DNA of 64,000 nucleotides from Pleurotus djamor (lineage: Eukaryota; Basidiomycota; Agaricomycetes; Agaricales; Pleurotaceae), in contig JAPEVF010000007.1 of NCBI GenBank assembly GCA_029747585.1, forward strand, positions 1 through 64,000, read 5' to 3'. Below are positions 35,472 to 48,500 of the stretch, piece after piece (position 1 is the first letter of the stretch; every line of letters starts with the position of its first letter). The notes under the pieces were generated by a model, which had not been told where the DNA came from, ran no database searches, and saw only the letters and a list, made by a program, of their open reading frames with translations. The position numbers and the translations under genes were made by a program.

Positions 35472-36742
35472 TGGTTTCCTATGGCTTTCCAACCACATCG
35501 TTCGACAACGTTCATAACCCCTCGAAGTCAGTCTATGTTACTCTACTAGCAGAGCCAAGGCAGACGATGTCCTCGTCCACTCGTCACTCGTCAAGACTTG
35601 GATGTCTAGTAAACGGGTAACCACGGACAAGTAACTAGAGAGACGGTGGAAGCCCTAGATACATTGATAGCGTGTAGAAGAACATTATCTCCCCTCCCCG
35701 CGGTACAGCAAACCATACGTCATCTCCCAGAAAATAGTGTCTCTCAAGGCGTTCGTGATGCGGAAACAGACCATACCGTCATCGCTCTGAGATTGAAGGA
35801 CATGCTCCATGGAACGAGGGAGCGCATGCGAGGAGTATGACTGGAGAACCAAGGCGAAGGCACTTTGTAGCTGTCGCGGTCGGACTTCGTCTTCTTGCTC
35901 AACATCATCCGATGCTGAGTAAGTAAGTCGAGACAAGAGTACCAAAGAAGGTAGACGGAATGGTTCTGCGCGTCTTGAACGTCGAAAACGTAACGAACGC
36001 GCATAAGGAAAATTCAGCGGCATATCTTGCTCCAGCTCGACGCAACGACTCGTATCCGCTCCTCTTCCCGATATCATGGTGTAGGGATGCCTGTCAGAGG
36101 TCCACGCGTTGGAGCAAGAACTTAGGGAAGTCTCTGGAATATTGAAGGGAGAAGTAGATGGAAAAGAAAGTCTCTCTACTGCACATAACGACGGAACTCG
36201 CCTACTTCCAGGCGACGATCCCTAGCCAATCTACCCAGCCTCTTAACCACTTCATTTCCTTCAAAGCACGAGCACTTTCATCCAGGTGTAAGCCAGAAGG
36301 AAGAGCGAGCAACACTTGAGTAACCGCAAAAGGTCGCAGACTAGATAGAAGTCACTTCAGCACTGGCCGCACCCGTGGGTACTGAAAAGGAGAGGAATGA
36401 AGGAAAAGACCTACCAAGTCCAATCAGTGTCTATCCGGAGTCTCGCAAGTTGTTGGTGTTCCACAGGCTGTCGTTATCGAGGTGTCTTCGTCTTCGCAAG
36501 TCATGCATTCGAATTCCAAAGGCCAATGCTAGACGTCTACACGGCATCTACAAATGAAAGGTGAATAAAAGTGCAAAACCTTTGGGAGGAAAAGTGGACT
36601 GTACCGCTGACATGGTAGACATCGTTGGGAATGCACACCTTGCTACTATGCTAGAAAAAAAGATGGAGGTATCATCTATCAAGCGAAGTTGAAAGGGCGA
36701 AGTTTTGGGAAGGAGACTGATCCAGGAGAACTAAGCATTGAC
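35472..36742. other. Intergenic between array genes B and C
   Basis: About 1.3 kb with no supported gene. Open frames on both strands near 35,640-36,140 show no family features. Confidence 0.35.
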
Positions 36743-36764
36743 CGTGAGAATGTCTCTCCCCACG
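36743..36764 (+). promoter_or_regulatory. 22-bp palindromic promoter block, copy C
   Basis: CGTGAGAA-TGTCTC-TCCCCACG, flanked by TTGAC and GTCAG so that the palindrome extends to over 28 bp; 69 bp before the ATG at 36834. Confidence 0.7.
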
Positions 36765-36833
36765 GTCAGCGATTCTGCATTCGGATTTTTTGAGTGGCGC
36801 CNACCAACCTTCACGCACTCTGTGCTGCTGACC

Positions 36834-38175
36834 ATGCGAGCGATCGCCTCGATAAAGCGTGCGTATCACTTCTACTCTGTACTAGTAAATTGATCTTATT
36901 TACCTAGAAATAGGACTGGACCGCTCGTCAACCACGGAAATCCAGAAGTTTCCTGGTGACTTCCCCATTGATATCTGGATAGTGATTGTCGACGCCCTGC
37001 AGTCTTCGCTCAGGCGGAACGACCTTGTCCCTCTCCTGCGCACTTCGCGCGCTATGTACAACCTAGTCGCACCTATCCTTTATCAGACTATTGCCTTGGA
37101 CGGATGGCACGGAATCAGGGTCCCAGAACCAACGACATACACTAGCCGCCGTCACCTGAAACGTCTTTCCCTTGGTTTACACAACCCATCCCTTTCACAG
37201 AAGACAACGACATTTATCGAATGGCTACGGGATGAGCACAGAAAAGTGACCGTTGTTTGCCAATGTCTTCGTCATCTCCAAAACCTTCAGCGACTCGACC
37301 TCGCCGCATCAAGTGAGAGAGACCTCCGTCAAATTTTTGACGCTATCCCTCTGTGCGCTCCGCTAACACATCTATCCATTCATATTGGTACCGATCATAA
37401 TTATCCGAGTTTATCATCTTTTCTATCTGCACACTCCTCGACGCTTTGTTTTCTTCGAATGCGAGGGGAGACTCTGGATACAGAACAAAAGCTATTCCCA
37501 TCCGTACTGCCAAGCTTGAATACCTTCGAGGGACCATCACATCTATGGAAGGACATACTCAAGGTGGCCCCACTCAAGCATTTATCCATCGGCAGCGCTC
37601 CGGAACCCGTAACCAAGACATTGGGGGGCGATATCTTTCAGGACTTGACTTCCTTGATGATTCCCTTATACGACATTGATACTGTGGGACCCCTACTTCC
37701 GAATATTACTGCCCTAAGCTTATGGATTGACAATGAAGATGATCCTGAGGTGAGGACACCCTTCCATCTCCGTGTACCATCCCCGATCTGACAAACTTGC
37801 TGCTATCCCTCTACAGACGGATTTCCGATGTCTCATGGAAGTACCCTTGCACCACCTAAGATACATCAACTTCTCGCAATTCGAACGTCCGTACGGCTTC
37901 GCCGACACTGTTCAAGCCCTATTCCAGCATCATCCATCGCTGAGTATCATTGAGTTTAGCGAAGGAGAATTGTGGACCGAGTGCGAAGTCTACCGCTATT
38001 TCCGTTTTGATGAACAACCCAAGCGACTGTGGCGACGCGAGCCAGGCCTATTCGAAGGGTGGTACGATCGTGTGGGCAGAGAGTGCAAGACATTCTGTGG
38101 TAGGCTTGAGTTGCTTTTGAAGCCACTTCCTACGCTTATAACTGACCGTATCTCACCGCAGAAGAAGAAGTATGA
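36834..38175 (+). CDS. F-box-like family protein C
   Basis: Exons 36834..36884 (17 codons, MRAIASIKRAYHF..), 36946..37749, 37817..38099 and 38162..38175; 383 residues. Exon 2 begins KFPGDFPIDIWIVIVDALQSSLRRNDLVPLLRTSRAMYNLVAPILYQTI, the F-box-like part. Leucine-rich stretches (LQNLQRLDLA, APLTHLSIHI, AHSSTLCFLRM, LPSLNTFEGPSHLW, LLPNITALSLWI) follow, and the C-terminal block LRYINFSQFE..VYRYFRFDEQPKRLWRREPGLFEGWYDRVGRE ends CEEEV. Exon lengths 51, 804 and 283 equal those of gene D, so the two are recent tandem duplicates. An N at 36802 lies in the 5' leader, outside the coding part. Confidence 0.75.
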
Positions 38176-38827
38176 ATGGTTTAGAATTAGCCTTCATCCC
38201 TTTGGTCACCAGTCCGCGCCCTCGTCGTCATACTCTAAGTAGATATCGTGTGAAGTATAACAAGAGGCTGAACAATGCGCGAGATTGCTCAAGTTTGTAA
38301 CGAGCGACTCCAGTGGTACACCGTTGCCAAGTTAGTAATCCATCCAGAATCCCTCAAACCCGCTGTCTCCAAAGGTCTCGGCATCTCCGGCGTCCTCCGA
38401 ATGTCCCAGAAACGATCCTTAGCCAGTCTCTCAATTGCAACATTTTCCTTGGATTCCCCGGTAGCACCGTCCAGAAACCTCAGGATGTCTGGGAGAACTT
38501 GAGAAGGACGAGCATCGGTTGGATAACCGCTGAAATGTTGTAGTCTGTGTCATTGCTAACAGAAACATGAGCAATGACGCATGGAGCAAGTCCCAAATCG
38601 TTTCCCTAGCACCCGGAGAGATCATATTCATTTTGAGTGTCAGATTAGCGTGTCTTGAGCGTGTCCAAAAGGGTGGGTGGGCAAAAGGATTCAAAAGCAG
38701 CGCACTGATGACACGGTATGCGTTAGGATCGCATGTTGTGCCGCCCAAAAGGTGGAGGCAATGTGGAGGCAACATTGGACGAAGTTGGGAGCTTGGGAGA
38801 GCCGATTTTAGGCATATTCGCATTGAT

Positions 38828-38849
38828 CGTGCGAATATCTCTTCCCACG
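38828..38849 (+). promoter_or_regulatory. 22-bp palindromic promoter block, copy D
   Basis: CGTGCGAA-TATCTC-TTCCCACG preceded by TTGAT; 90 bp before the ATG at 38940. Confidence 0.75.
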
Positions 38850-38939
38850 ATAAGTAATTGTTATCCGTCGGATTTTCGGGTGGGCGCCCACCAAAGTTCA
38901 AACTTCCACGCAACCTCCACGCGTTCTGTGCTGCTAACC

Positions 38940-40275
38940 ATGCGAGTGATCACCTGGATAAAGAGTGCGCAGAACTTCTACTCTATACGAGTAAACTTCT
39001 TATCTGCCTTAAAATAGAGCTCCGCCGCCCATCATCGACCACGGAAATCCAGCCCTTTCCTCGTGACTTTCCCATTGACATCTGGACAGTCATCGTCAAC
39101 GCCCTGCAATCTTCACTCACGCGGAATGACCTCCTTCCCCTCCTACTCACCTCCCGACTCATGTACAACCTAGTCGCACCTATCATTTATCAGACAATCA
39201 ACATAGACGAGAAGTTCATGACGACGGTGTCAGAACCAAGGACATATGCCAACCCCCGATCTTTGAAAGGCCTTCGTGTCGGTTTGCAGAACCCATCCCT
39301 CTCTCAACACACAACTACTATCATCGAATGGCTCCGGGAGAACCGCGGAGAGTTTCCCACCTTTTGCGATTGTCTCTGTCATCTCAACAACCTTCAGCGA
39401 CTTGATTTCTTCGCGTCGACTGAAAGTGACCTTGGCCTCATATTCAGTGCTATTCCTCTAGCCGCTCCGCTGACTCATCTCTCCGTCACTTTTGAGCATT
39501 TTCATCAATGTCCAAGTTTGTCCCCATTTCTGTCCGCACATTCCTCGACGCTATGCTTTCTTCGAATCCATGGGTGGAGTCTTGATACCCAGCAAAACCT
39601 ATTCCCGTCCGCATTGCCTAACTTGCACACATTCGAGGGTCCATCAACGCTATGGAAGGCTATAGCTCAGGTAGCCCCATTAAAACATCTATCCATAAGC
39701 GAAACTCTGACACCCATAACCGAAACCTCGGGGGACGAAACCTTCAACAACTTAATTTCCTTGATGTTTCGCTTTTGTGAAATCGATGCCGTGGGCACCC
39801 TGCTTCAAAATGTCACTGCTCTCAGGCTATGGATTGACGATTATGAAGATCCTGAGGTGAATGCGACCTTCTACCGATGTGAACCATTTACAAGGAGACT
39901 GACGAACTTCCATTCTTCGACAGAAATATTTCCTATACCTCACGAAAGTTCCCTTCACTCGCCTAAGATACATCAACTTTGCAGCATACACCCGCCCGGA
40001 CGGGTTCGCGGAAATCGTTCAGGCCCTATTCCAACATCATCCATCGCTCGGTGTCGTTGAGTTCAGCGAAGGGGAAGTGGTGACGGAATGTGAGGTCCAC
40101 CGTTATCTCCGTTTTGATGAACAACCCAAACGACTGCGGCGACGCGAGTCTGGACTATTCGAAGGATGGTATGATTGTGTGGGTAAGGATTTCGAGACAT
40201 TTTGTGGTAGGCTTGCATCGCTTTCCAGTTTCCCGCGGTTATGACTGACCGTATTCGACTACAGGACAGGAATGA
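38940..40275 (+). CDS. F-box-like family protein D
   Basis: Exons 38940..38990 (MRVITWIKSAQNFYSIR), 39053..39856, 39924..40206 and 40265..40275; 382 residues. The organisation is the same as in gene C: F-box-like PRDFPIDIWTVIVNALQSSLTRNDLLPLLLTSRLMYNLVAPIIYQTI, leucine-rich middle (LNNLQRLDFF, APLTHLSVTF, AHSSTLCFLRI, LPNLHTFEGPSTLW), C-terminal LRYINFAAYTRPDGF..SGLFEGWYDCVGKDFETF, end CGQE. The longer open frame upstream of exon 2 is partly intron: the phase-0 acceptor ..AAATCCAG at 39052, shared with C, decides the model. No breaks. Confidence 0.75.
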
Positions 40276-40731
40276 ATCATTTAGAATCAGTGCTCGTGGA
40301 TTTGGGGTTTTCAATCCGTACCCCCGTTGTCACGTAGTTCCCCCGCCTCCGCCCGTACCATGTAGAGTACGCTCTAAACAAGTCTCGTGCACAAAAAGCG
40401 GCCCTAACAATGGGCTAGGATATTTGAGCTCAGAGCGAAGCTAGTGGGTATGCCACTTCAGGTTGGTGATCCATTCGGAACTCCTGAAGCCCTGCCATTG
40501 GTCCCACAAGCTCGAAATTTCGCTGCGAAGTTGCTGCGAAGTCATGTTCCAGGCGAGTTCCAGGTCAAACCTGTTCAACGTTGCAAAGGCTGATGCTCCC
40601 AATGATGCATTGAGCTCGAGCTGTTGACTAGAAGCTTGAAGCTTGAGGCCATGAAGCGATCGATTGACATTGCGTACGGGATTTGGTTCCAGACCTCCTA
40701 TTTTCAAGTTCAAAGGCCGGGTTTTTCTGAT

Positions 40732-40753
40732 CGTGAGAATCTATTTCGCTCTG
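40732..40753 (+). promoter_or_regulatory. 22-bp promoter block, copy E (right half lost)
   Basis: TGAT-CGTGAGAA-TCTATT is preserved, but the right half is TCGCTCTG instead of TTCnCACG. It lies 33 bp before the ATG at 40787. Confidence 0.5.
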
Positions 40754-40786
40754 GAAGACTCGCGTGCCAAGCCCTAGGCAATCTTG

Positions 40787-42054
40787 ATGCGTTCGACCAC
40801 ATCCATGATGAGTGCGTACTCATTTCCGCACATCAAGGCCATGCTACTCATCCACTTATATCTTTCCTCTGCTTGACCAGCTCCTCAAGCTCAAGTGTTT
40901 CCCATTGAAATCTGGATGTCCATCATCAATCAGCTCAAATCCTTGACCCATCGGAACGAACTCTTGCCTCTCCTCTATGTTTCGCGCGATATACACAAAG
41001 TCACTATACCCATACTGTATAAGACGATTACTTTTGAGGATGTGCCCAGTACAAGGGCGGAGTCAGAGCCGGCTACATATTGCATGCCTGACCACCTGGA
41101 ACATCTTTCTCTCGGATTGCAACGTCCGCATTACGCCAGACACACGACAACAATCATCGAACCTCGCTGGCCACGTAACAGGAACGTGTCCCTCTTCATT
41201 CAAATCTTCTCGTACTTCACAAACCTCCAACGACTATATCTGCTCAGTTCTAGCGATGACGGCGTCAGTCAGATTCTGCAAGCTATGCCGCCATCCGCAC
41301 CGATAACCCACCTATCCATCCCGGTTCGAAAGGGGTGCGATCACCTACCCTCTTTTCTAGCCGCACATTCTTCTACGCTATGTTTTTTTCGCGTTGATGT
41401 TGGCACATCGCAGACTCTGCAACAAGAGCTGTTCCCATCTGCGGTGGTATTTCCGAAACTACACACATTCGAAGGCCCCTCACGCCTCTGGGAACCTTTA
41501 TCCAAGGTAGCCTCAATCGAACATCTCTCTACGCTGGGATACCTTGGCCCCATACCAGAAACTTTGAAGACCGATCTCTTTGCTCGCCTGACGACCTTGA
41601 TGATTCCGTTCTTCGTCATTGATACTGTGGGTCCTCTGCTCCAGAGCATCAGAGCCCTCTACTTTTGGACTGATAGAAGTTATCCCGAGGTACGATGATG
41701 CTTCGTCACTGCGTCTCAGCAATAATAGGACCAACCCTTTTAACTTTTAAACAGGACGAGGATATTGTTCCATATTACATCGACATAGCGTCAAAAGAAC
41801 TGAGATACATCAACTTCGCCCAATGTATATCTATCGGTAACTTGGAAGACGTCGCTTACCCTCTGTTCGAGGAATATCCCTCTCTGCTTATGGTTGATTT
41901 CAGTCGGGGAGGAACTAGAAACGTAGTTTGTCGCTATACTCGGCGCAAGGGCGGCGATCAGGAGCCCTCATATTTTGAGCGGCGTGACCAAAGAGAATTT
42001 GAAGCTTGGTTTGGACCTGTAGGAGACGTTTTCACCGAACTTGTGCTACAATAA
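40787..42054 (+). CDS. F-box-like family protein E, divergent
   Basis: The main exon ends at 41689 and the last exon is 41755..42054. Within the main exon FPIEIWMSIINQLKSLTHRNELLPLLYVSRDIHKVTIPILYKTI is the F-box-like part, followed by FTNLQRLYLLSS, APITHLSIPV, AHSSTLCFFRV, FPKLHTFEGPSRLW and LLQSIRALYFW. The C-terminal block ELRYINFAQ.. is reduced but still ends after exactly 300 coding bases, like exons 3+4 of genes A, B and F; the last intron has been lost. A 17-codon first exon at 40787 (MRSTTSMMSAYSF..) matches C and D in place and length, but its donor would be GC rather than GT and the phase does not close cleanly, so the 5' end is uncertain. Confidence 0.6.
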
Positions 42055-45000
42055 TAGTAAGCTCGCAATATCGTGCCCGTATCAAGGTGTGGATTTATCC
42101 CATTACAGAATAGGAAGCAGCGTCCTCTACCACCGCGTCGCTAGTCCGTATTCATCTACGTAACTTAGACCTAAGACGTCCCAACTCTTGAAGTAAATGT
42201 GTTCGATGTACAGTAAACGAGTTCCAACGACGCGCGCAGCTGGAGTGCAGCGAATGAATATAGACAGTGTCCATGTCATCAGGCACAAGACAGGTAAGGT
42301 GATAAAATGAAGGAGTATGAAATGGTAGTAAGCTGGTCCTCAGTGCTAGAGTGCAAAGTTCAAGGTAACTAGCGACGGACAAAGGGAGTACCGAACGAAG
42401 CTTGAAGAAGAAGAAGATACGGGGAGGTCCGAGGTAATGAAGGAAATCCGTGAAATACAGAGACCTCTACTGGTAGTCATGAATACGCGACGCGAGTACG
42501 AAGAGTAGTCAACTGGCTGAGACTGGCATCTCCCACGTAATCGCTGGGGAAACCACAAACTTGTCTGTGGCCTGCGTTCTCTGCAGCTGGAGACCATTGA
42601 GAGATATCATCATTTCCGTGAAGGAAGGGTACGCCCAGACGCCGCCCTGTCGCTAGAAAGGCGAGCAGTCACAGGGAGCGATCAAGCGGCGCCATTCGGA
42701 GAAAGAGCTGAGGAGGTTTCAGGCGGCGAATGACGAGGTCGCGTAGGCTGGCGGCGGTTGACAGCCTGGCATCAATGGACGGCAGACCAGCCGGTGAGTT
42801 GTGCAGAAGACTTCCAGGTTAACTTGTCTCAGGTTCATTTCCCCCGATAGGACGCTCCAAAGAGAGTGATGAACTCTTCATTAAACACTGCGACAGAAGT
42901 GCAGATGTGACAGCGATGGTAAACGCGGGTTGAGAGGAAAATGAATGCGATGGGGACTGGATCACTGTTGGAAGCGTTGCACTGTTGGAAGCGTTGCCAG
43001 TGGGATGGGCGAGTCATCGTCCTGCATATCCTCCTTCAATCCACCCTCCCGTTGCTCTTCTCCGCATGGCCTCGACATCTCTTCCTCCCGTGGGACTGAG
43101 GTTCGTCCTGGCGTCAAGTCAAAGCCCAAGTAGCGGCTACGAGTGAGGACGCCACGGGATTCGACCAGGTGTGTAAGCCTCCAGATGCAGAGAAACAGGA
43201 AGGCGCTTCGAAGGACTGGGCTTTAAGGACACGAAGTCGGACGCGCAGTGCAACATTGATAGCTGGATTCAGAGCAAAGGTAGTCAGTAAAAGGGAAAGC
43301 GTTCAGTGAGAGACACACGTACCTGAGACCCGTGATCCACTGATCTTGGCCGTTGGAACCTGCAACCTAGTTGTAGAGCATATCCCCTCCCGCCTGATCT
43401 GACGTCTCGGACCTGCGTGTGTTCCCCACTCAAACTTCACAAAGATTGATTCAAAGGAATCTCTGTGAAGAAGGTCCTTGTGTGGTCGCATCCACACAAT
43501 TGGACATTCGAGTTATTAACCGTGCAGCGAACCGCGCTGTACGCAGAAGTCTGACGTTCTAATTCCAAGGAGATGAGGACGAGCTGAGTAGTTAGAGTAG
43601 AGAGGATGGCGTACCAGGTTATCCCTTGCAATCGCAGGAAGTGCAACGGGTTCTACGAAACCCTCTGTGGTTCATGAGAAAAAAAAAACTGGAGAAAAGT
43701 GTCAGGAATCAGCACCAGGGACAGTGCAAAATGCGGTGAACTCACATTTTTTNCGGTCAGCTTTCCATAGATCCAGTGCACTTCGGATCATAAGGCCGTA
43801 ACTCTTCCGACTCGAAAGCCTGGAAATATACGGTTGGGGTGCGTGAACGTTAGAGTTGCGTTTGAGTCTACTTGGGGCCTATTCAGGCGGGCGCTTAATT
43901 CACGGAACTAACCGTACTCTTCAAGCGCTCGTCTGGATTTTTTGAACCTTTACCTTGCTTTACCCAACCTTTATTGTGTTGTGGAAGGGCTCGCCAACTT
44001 TCGCTAATCTCATATAAAGCTACACTCTTGAGCTCCTTTGAAACCACTCTTGACTTGAAATTTTTTGGTGTTCTGTACTCTGCGCGATGCCTCCGTCCAG
44101 GCCCACCGTCACCGTGTTCTTCACCTGTGCCGATGCCCTCTGTCTATCAGGGTGAATAAATGTTCAAACGGAACTTCGAAAATCTGACGCTTTCCACTGC
44201 GTGCTGGGCTGATCATGCGCCTGCGGGATTTGACACCACTCTGTAGGCTGGACCATGCCAGCTGGCTCGCAAACGTCTACTCAACACCTACTAGTACTTA
44301 CCTCTCCCCTTGTGATGATCAAACGATTCAACTACGTATCTATCTTCTCGCGTGCACGCCGATCGATCACCCAGGCGACAATGCTAAGCTCTACTCGAAC
44401 CTTGCTTACTTCCGACATCAACGCACCAATCAACCAGTATCAATCACCAACCATAATACCTATTGTGACGCAAATCAGCCAACTCATCCGTCGGCCACGA
44501 GACTAGCCTCATCAATAGACTGGACATACATTAGCTATGCTTCCGCCTGCGACGAGAACAATCTTCCGTCTCAACGGGCTTGCTCATCACCGTCAAGAAG
44601 AGTGCATGCCTTGCCTGACAAGCTGACCGCCCGATTGCTATCAAACGGGCTAGTCCATACTCCGTTGACTCCCAACTTGATAGAATCTCTGAACCATGTA
44701 TGTATGCAAGCATTGTCCTCACGCTGCCGAAAATGATATATCAGTGCTTTGGTAGTACGTTTTCCTCCTTCTAACTTGCTTAGGAATGCAAATTTATGAC
44801 TAACATCCAGGGAACCGTCATCAAACGGCATTAACCGTTGACGTCTCCACGCGAGCAAGTGGAAGTTATCACTCGGAACTCGTACCATAGAGAGCCTGAA
44901 TTTACGGGGTAAGGGATAGACGGGAGCATGGAAATAAATCTCTGGCACCCCCTTGGCAGGTATCATATTTATCGTCCGTAAGTAATGGATGTCATATATC

Positions 45001-45070
45001 AATTTGTGAGTCGCCCACTCAGGAGTAGCCTACTGAATTGAAGCTAGGAAACGATGCTCGAGCCCTTCCA
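42055..45070. other. 3 kb without a supported gene
   Basis: Open frames here (for example 44,215-44,736 plus and 44,571-45,002 minus) overlap on opposite strands and lack recognisable domains. A run of nine A lies near 43,680-43,690, and an N at 43753 after six T. I see no repeat copies. Confidence 0.3.
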
Positions 45071-45511
45071 CTACTCTCTCTTCGTCAGCAAGCCTTTGAG
45101 TTCTTGGCCTAATTTCTCGATGCTTGAGGTAGGGATGGAGATGGGTAGGTATACGGCTCTGCCATCAGGGTAAAGGACGGCGATGCAATGTCGAGAACGA
45201 AGGACAATGGGTTGATTCGGACGGCTTCTCCACGCAAGGTCAAGCGAGAACCCAGGCCAAGTTTCTACGATGTCTCCAGTCCCATCATGGCCAAAGTGAT
45301 GGAAAATATGAGTGATGTCGTCGGCCGCTTCAGGAAGGATTTGCTCCCATTTTTCTTCCGTTACTAGCTCCGTACGGTGAGGAAGTATGGTAACTGGATG
45401 TGAAACGTCGTCTCTGTTGGCGAGGGTTCGGTATTCGCTGAAAGCTGACCATCTGGAGTAGCAATAACCACTAGCTTCCGAGCCGGCACGTTGTTGATTC
45501 TTGGAGGTCAT
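45071..45511 (-). CDS. Small protein of the 'HHFGHDGTGD' family, copy 1
   Basis: ATG at 45511 gives 146 residues (MTSKNQQRAGSEAS..). An upstream in-frame start exists but the paralogue at 57,586 begins at the same place. Shared features with that gene: a Tyr-rich polar start, DDVS, the segment WE..L.EAADDITHIFHHFGHDGTGDIVE..PG, a central strand pair RPNQPIVLRSRHCIAVLYPDGRAV and a basic helical tail ending KGLLTKRE. It has no signal peptide or membrane segment. The family is not known to me. The presence of two diverged but intact copies argues that it is a real gene. Confidence 0.7.
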   Translation of the reverse strand: MTSKNQQRAGSEASGYCYSRWSAFSEYRTLANRDDVSHPVTILPHRTELVTEEKWEQILPEAADDITHIFHHFGHDGTGDIVETWPGFSLDLAWRSRPNQPIVLRSRHCIAVLYPDGRAVYLPISIPTSSIEKLGQELKGLLTKRE

Positions 45512-48500
45512 GGTTGTTGATCGTTCCCTGGTAAGTTGGGTGGATACTGGTAGGTAATGAGCTGTAGTGATGTGATTAACCACAGTGCGACCGAGTCTTT
45601 AAGTAGGTCAAAAAGCATCGCTACCGGACATATAACCCTCCCCCGGTAGAAAAGTGGCGTCAAGGCGAGCATCATGAGGCAAAAAGCCTCTTTAGTACAG
45701 AACAATGATTAGGATAATGCAGATCATGCAAAGCTCTTTACGAAACGGTCCTGCAAATGCGGCGTTAGTAACCGTTACGAAGCAACTCAGTGGCGTTTGT
45801 GGGTCACGTCGATGTCGTATCTCAAGGTTTCCTCTCCAATCGCAGTGATCAAATTCAGGCAAAAGGGAATGAGAACTTGTTTCTCGAGTGACTTGTTAGC
45901 CTGTTCAGGAGGAGATGCACGACCACGGACGGAGGATAAGTAGTCGGAAACTGGGTGTTAACGTGAGTCGATGGAAGAGGACCGAGTCACCACGAGCGGC
46001 CGGTCGAGCGTACAAGCAGACATTGCATGCATTTAAAAAAANGTACACAAGTTCAACCACGGAAATTTCCTGTTCGTTGGTCGTCTTTGAATTATCAAAA
46101 TACAAGCAAACTGGGAGAAGCGCGTATAGTGGGATTGTGTCATTAGATATCTTTTCAGGTTTCTGTGGCTTCATCTACGAGGATAGTCAAAGTGGCACGA
46201 TTTCTCAACCGTTGGATTCCGCAAGACAATTCCAAGAAAGAGAGCCTCGGGACCCATTCTTACAGCGACGCCAGGCGCTCAAAAGGCGCCAAATCAACGG
46301 AAATGGCCGTAGACCGAACTTCATTCCGACCTTTTCGCTTTCTTCTTGACTCACGCGTAGACCGAGTGAAAACACTGGTCACTTGTCGGAACGATACCGA
46401 TACCATATCTGCCAATGGACGGAACACGTCTTGTGAGCGCACTTCGTCACCACCCCTACCAGCGCTCCGGCTCCCCTTCATGAAAGTTCATGTTTCGTTG
46501 CGGACTTTTCTGGCACATGAACCACCTCGGGTATGTGGCTTCCACTCTCGCTTTGTGTATTCAATATCGTTTCCAAACGGCTCAAAATAGCTCCCGATAC
46601 TCTCCGCGGCCACAGGCTGAGGGAGCTACTTGAAACACATAACCATACCTTCTCCACGATCGTCTCATTACAAGGCGATCGACCTATGACTGAAACTGTC
46701 AATCCCCAGCTTATAATGAAGCATGAGAGTTCTCATCTGACTCGATCCAGGCAGATACTGGAGCTTCTTCAGCTTCAATACCCGACGTGCTCGTATCGAT
46801 AGAACCGCAGAAACACATACTTCTAAACACGAGGAGGCGACCCTCACTTAAGGAGCTCTGGACGGTCCAATGCGTCCAATAATTGGTAGCCGCTTACCAA
46901 GGACTGGCGTCTCACTGACAAGTGCGTGTATATCTCACATCCGCTTTCTTATGGATTAATGTGTGGATCCATAGCGCGTTTTCCGTTCTGAGGTGTCTCA
47001 GTTCGCTGGCCTTGACCGTGCTCTGAAATTCGTGACAATGACACTTCAGCACGTCCGCTCCGCGGAGCAGTTCTGGACCCAGGTATAATTTGTGTAACTA
47101 GATAAGTCAAAGCCTTCCCCTGCCGCCGAACTGCTTGACCGATCATTCCCCGAGTGCAAAGTCGCGACACGCGTAAATGACATTTATAGATCGGCTGGAA
47201 AGCTCGCACTCAAGCGAAAGCATCAGCTTTTGTATATCGTTGTTCCAAAAAAAAGCTTAATTTCGCAGATAGAAATAAACAGGTTACGATACGCCGACCA
47301 CGCACTGGAGGTAAAACACCCCAGGCTCTGGCAGCCGCACCTCGGACCGTTCAACTTCATTAAGTTTTGTCCGTTTTGAGCCGACCTCGAAGCGTGGTCA
47401 GTAGGCTTTCGTGAGCTGGGAGCCGCCTGAAAGCCTAGAAAGTATGCAATCAGTCGACAAGCGCTCTTGGACAATTTGCTATCCCCGCAATGACTTCCCG
47501 GTGTTACTCAGGATCATCAGTCCCGAGGTGAAAGTCTCCCAAAAGGACGTACTGAATTCACTTGTAGATCTACTCGAATCTCAGGAATCCGGTTTCTTCA
47601 GCGCCGATAACATCGTGAAATAACCCGTTTCCTGCCGAGAATATTTTGAGGCTCCTCTGATGTAGACCACCGTCATGAAGGCGTTCTCCATTGAGTGTCG
47701 CTAGGTCATCTTTCAGTAATACATCTCAACATACCGACACCATCGCCTCGACGGAACAAAGGATACGATGTTCCCGCTTACACATCCCGGCTACCCGTTT
47801 CTAACGACTAAGTAGTCGCCTTCAGGAACGATCAATGTGACGCCGGGTGAAGTCCCTTCTACCGTTTTGTACCGTTGCGAAGGCAAACTCAATTCCTCAT
47901 TTTCAGCATCGAGAACCCGCCCCGCTCATCTCCATTACCAACAAAGGACAACCGCCGGGCTTAAGGTACCCCTCCCGACGTTAACCTTGTAAGGCTGGCA
48001 CCTCGGTGCTCTTTAACACCCGTACGTTTCACGATGGACATCAACCGAGACTAAAGATGCATTCTAAGGTCATTATTGTAGTCTTCCGTATCCCGCTTCC
48101 GGGCTATCGTGACTCGTGAGGAGGATATTCTTAGTTTAAGGCACACACAAGGAAGTCAATGTGTTCGGGCGCATTGACATTCACTGTCGTGGTAATCGTC
48201 GTGGCAGCGGTTGCGTATCCGAGATATGGCCAAGATCTCAACTTTCTTCGGTCATACGTCTACGTGTACGATACCCTCACCCGGCAATGTACCCTTCTCA
48301 GCGTGCGCTTGCTTCAACGCCCGGTGACCTAGACTTCTTCTTCCTGGCAGACTATACCCAATAGTCCTCGCGCTAGAAACTGAGCGCCCTTCGACCGAGA
48401 CAACGGCTCATTTCGTCCTCAACGTCTTCGCTCCGTTGGCTATTGAGGAATGACATCCCTCAAGCGTACTGTAAGACGAGAAAGGAAAAAGAAAGTATGT

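Noticed and set aside
38858..40060. Reading gene D as one long 400-residue exon
   Set aside because: Paralogue comparison shows an intron at 38,991-39,052 and another at 39,857-39,923; past 39,856 the long frame diverges from the family, while the spliced frame matches it.
44215..44736. 173-residue plus-strand frame opposed by a 143-residue minus-strand frame
   Set aside because: Both are open by chance over the same DNA and neither has family features or a promoter signal.
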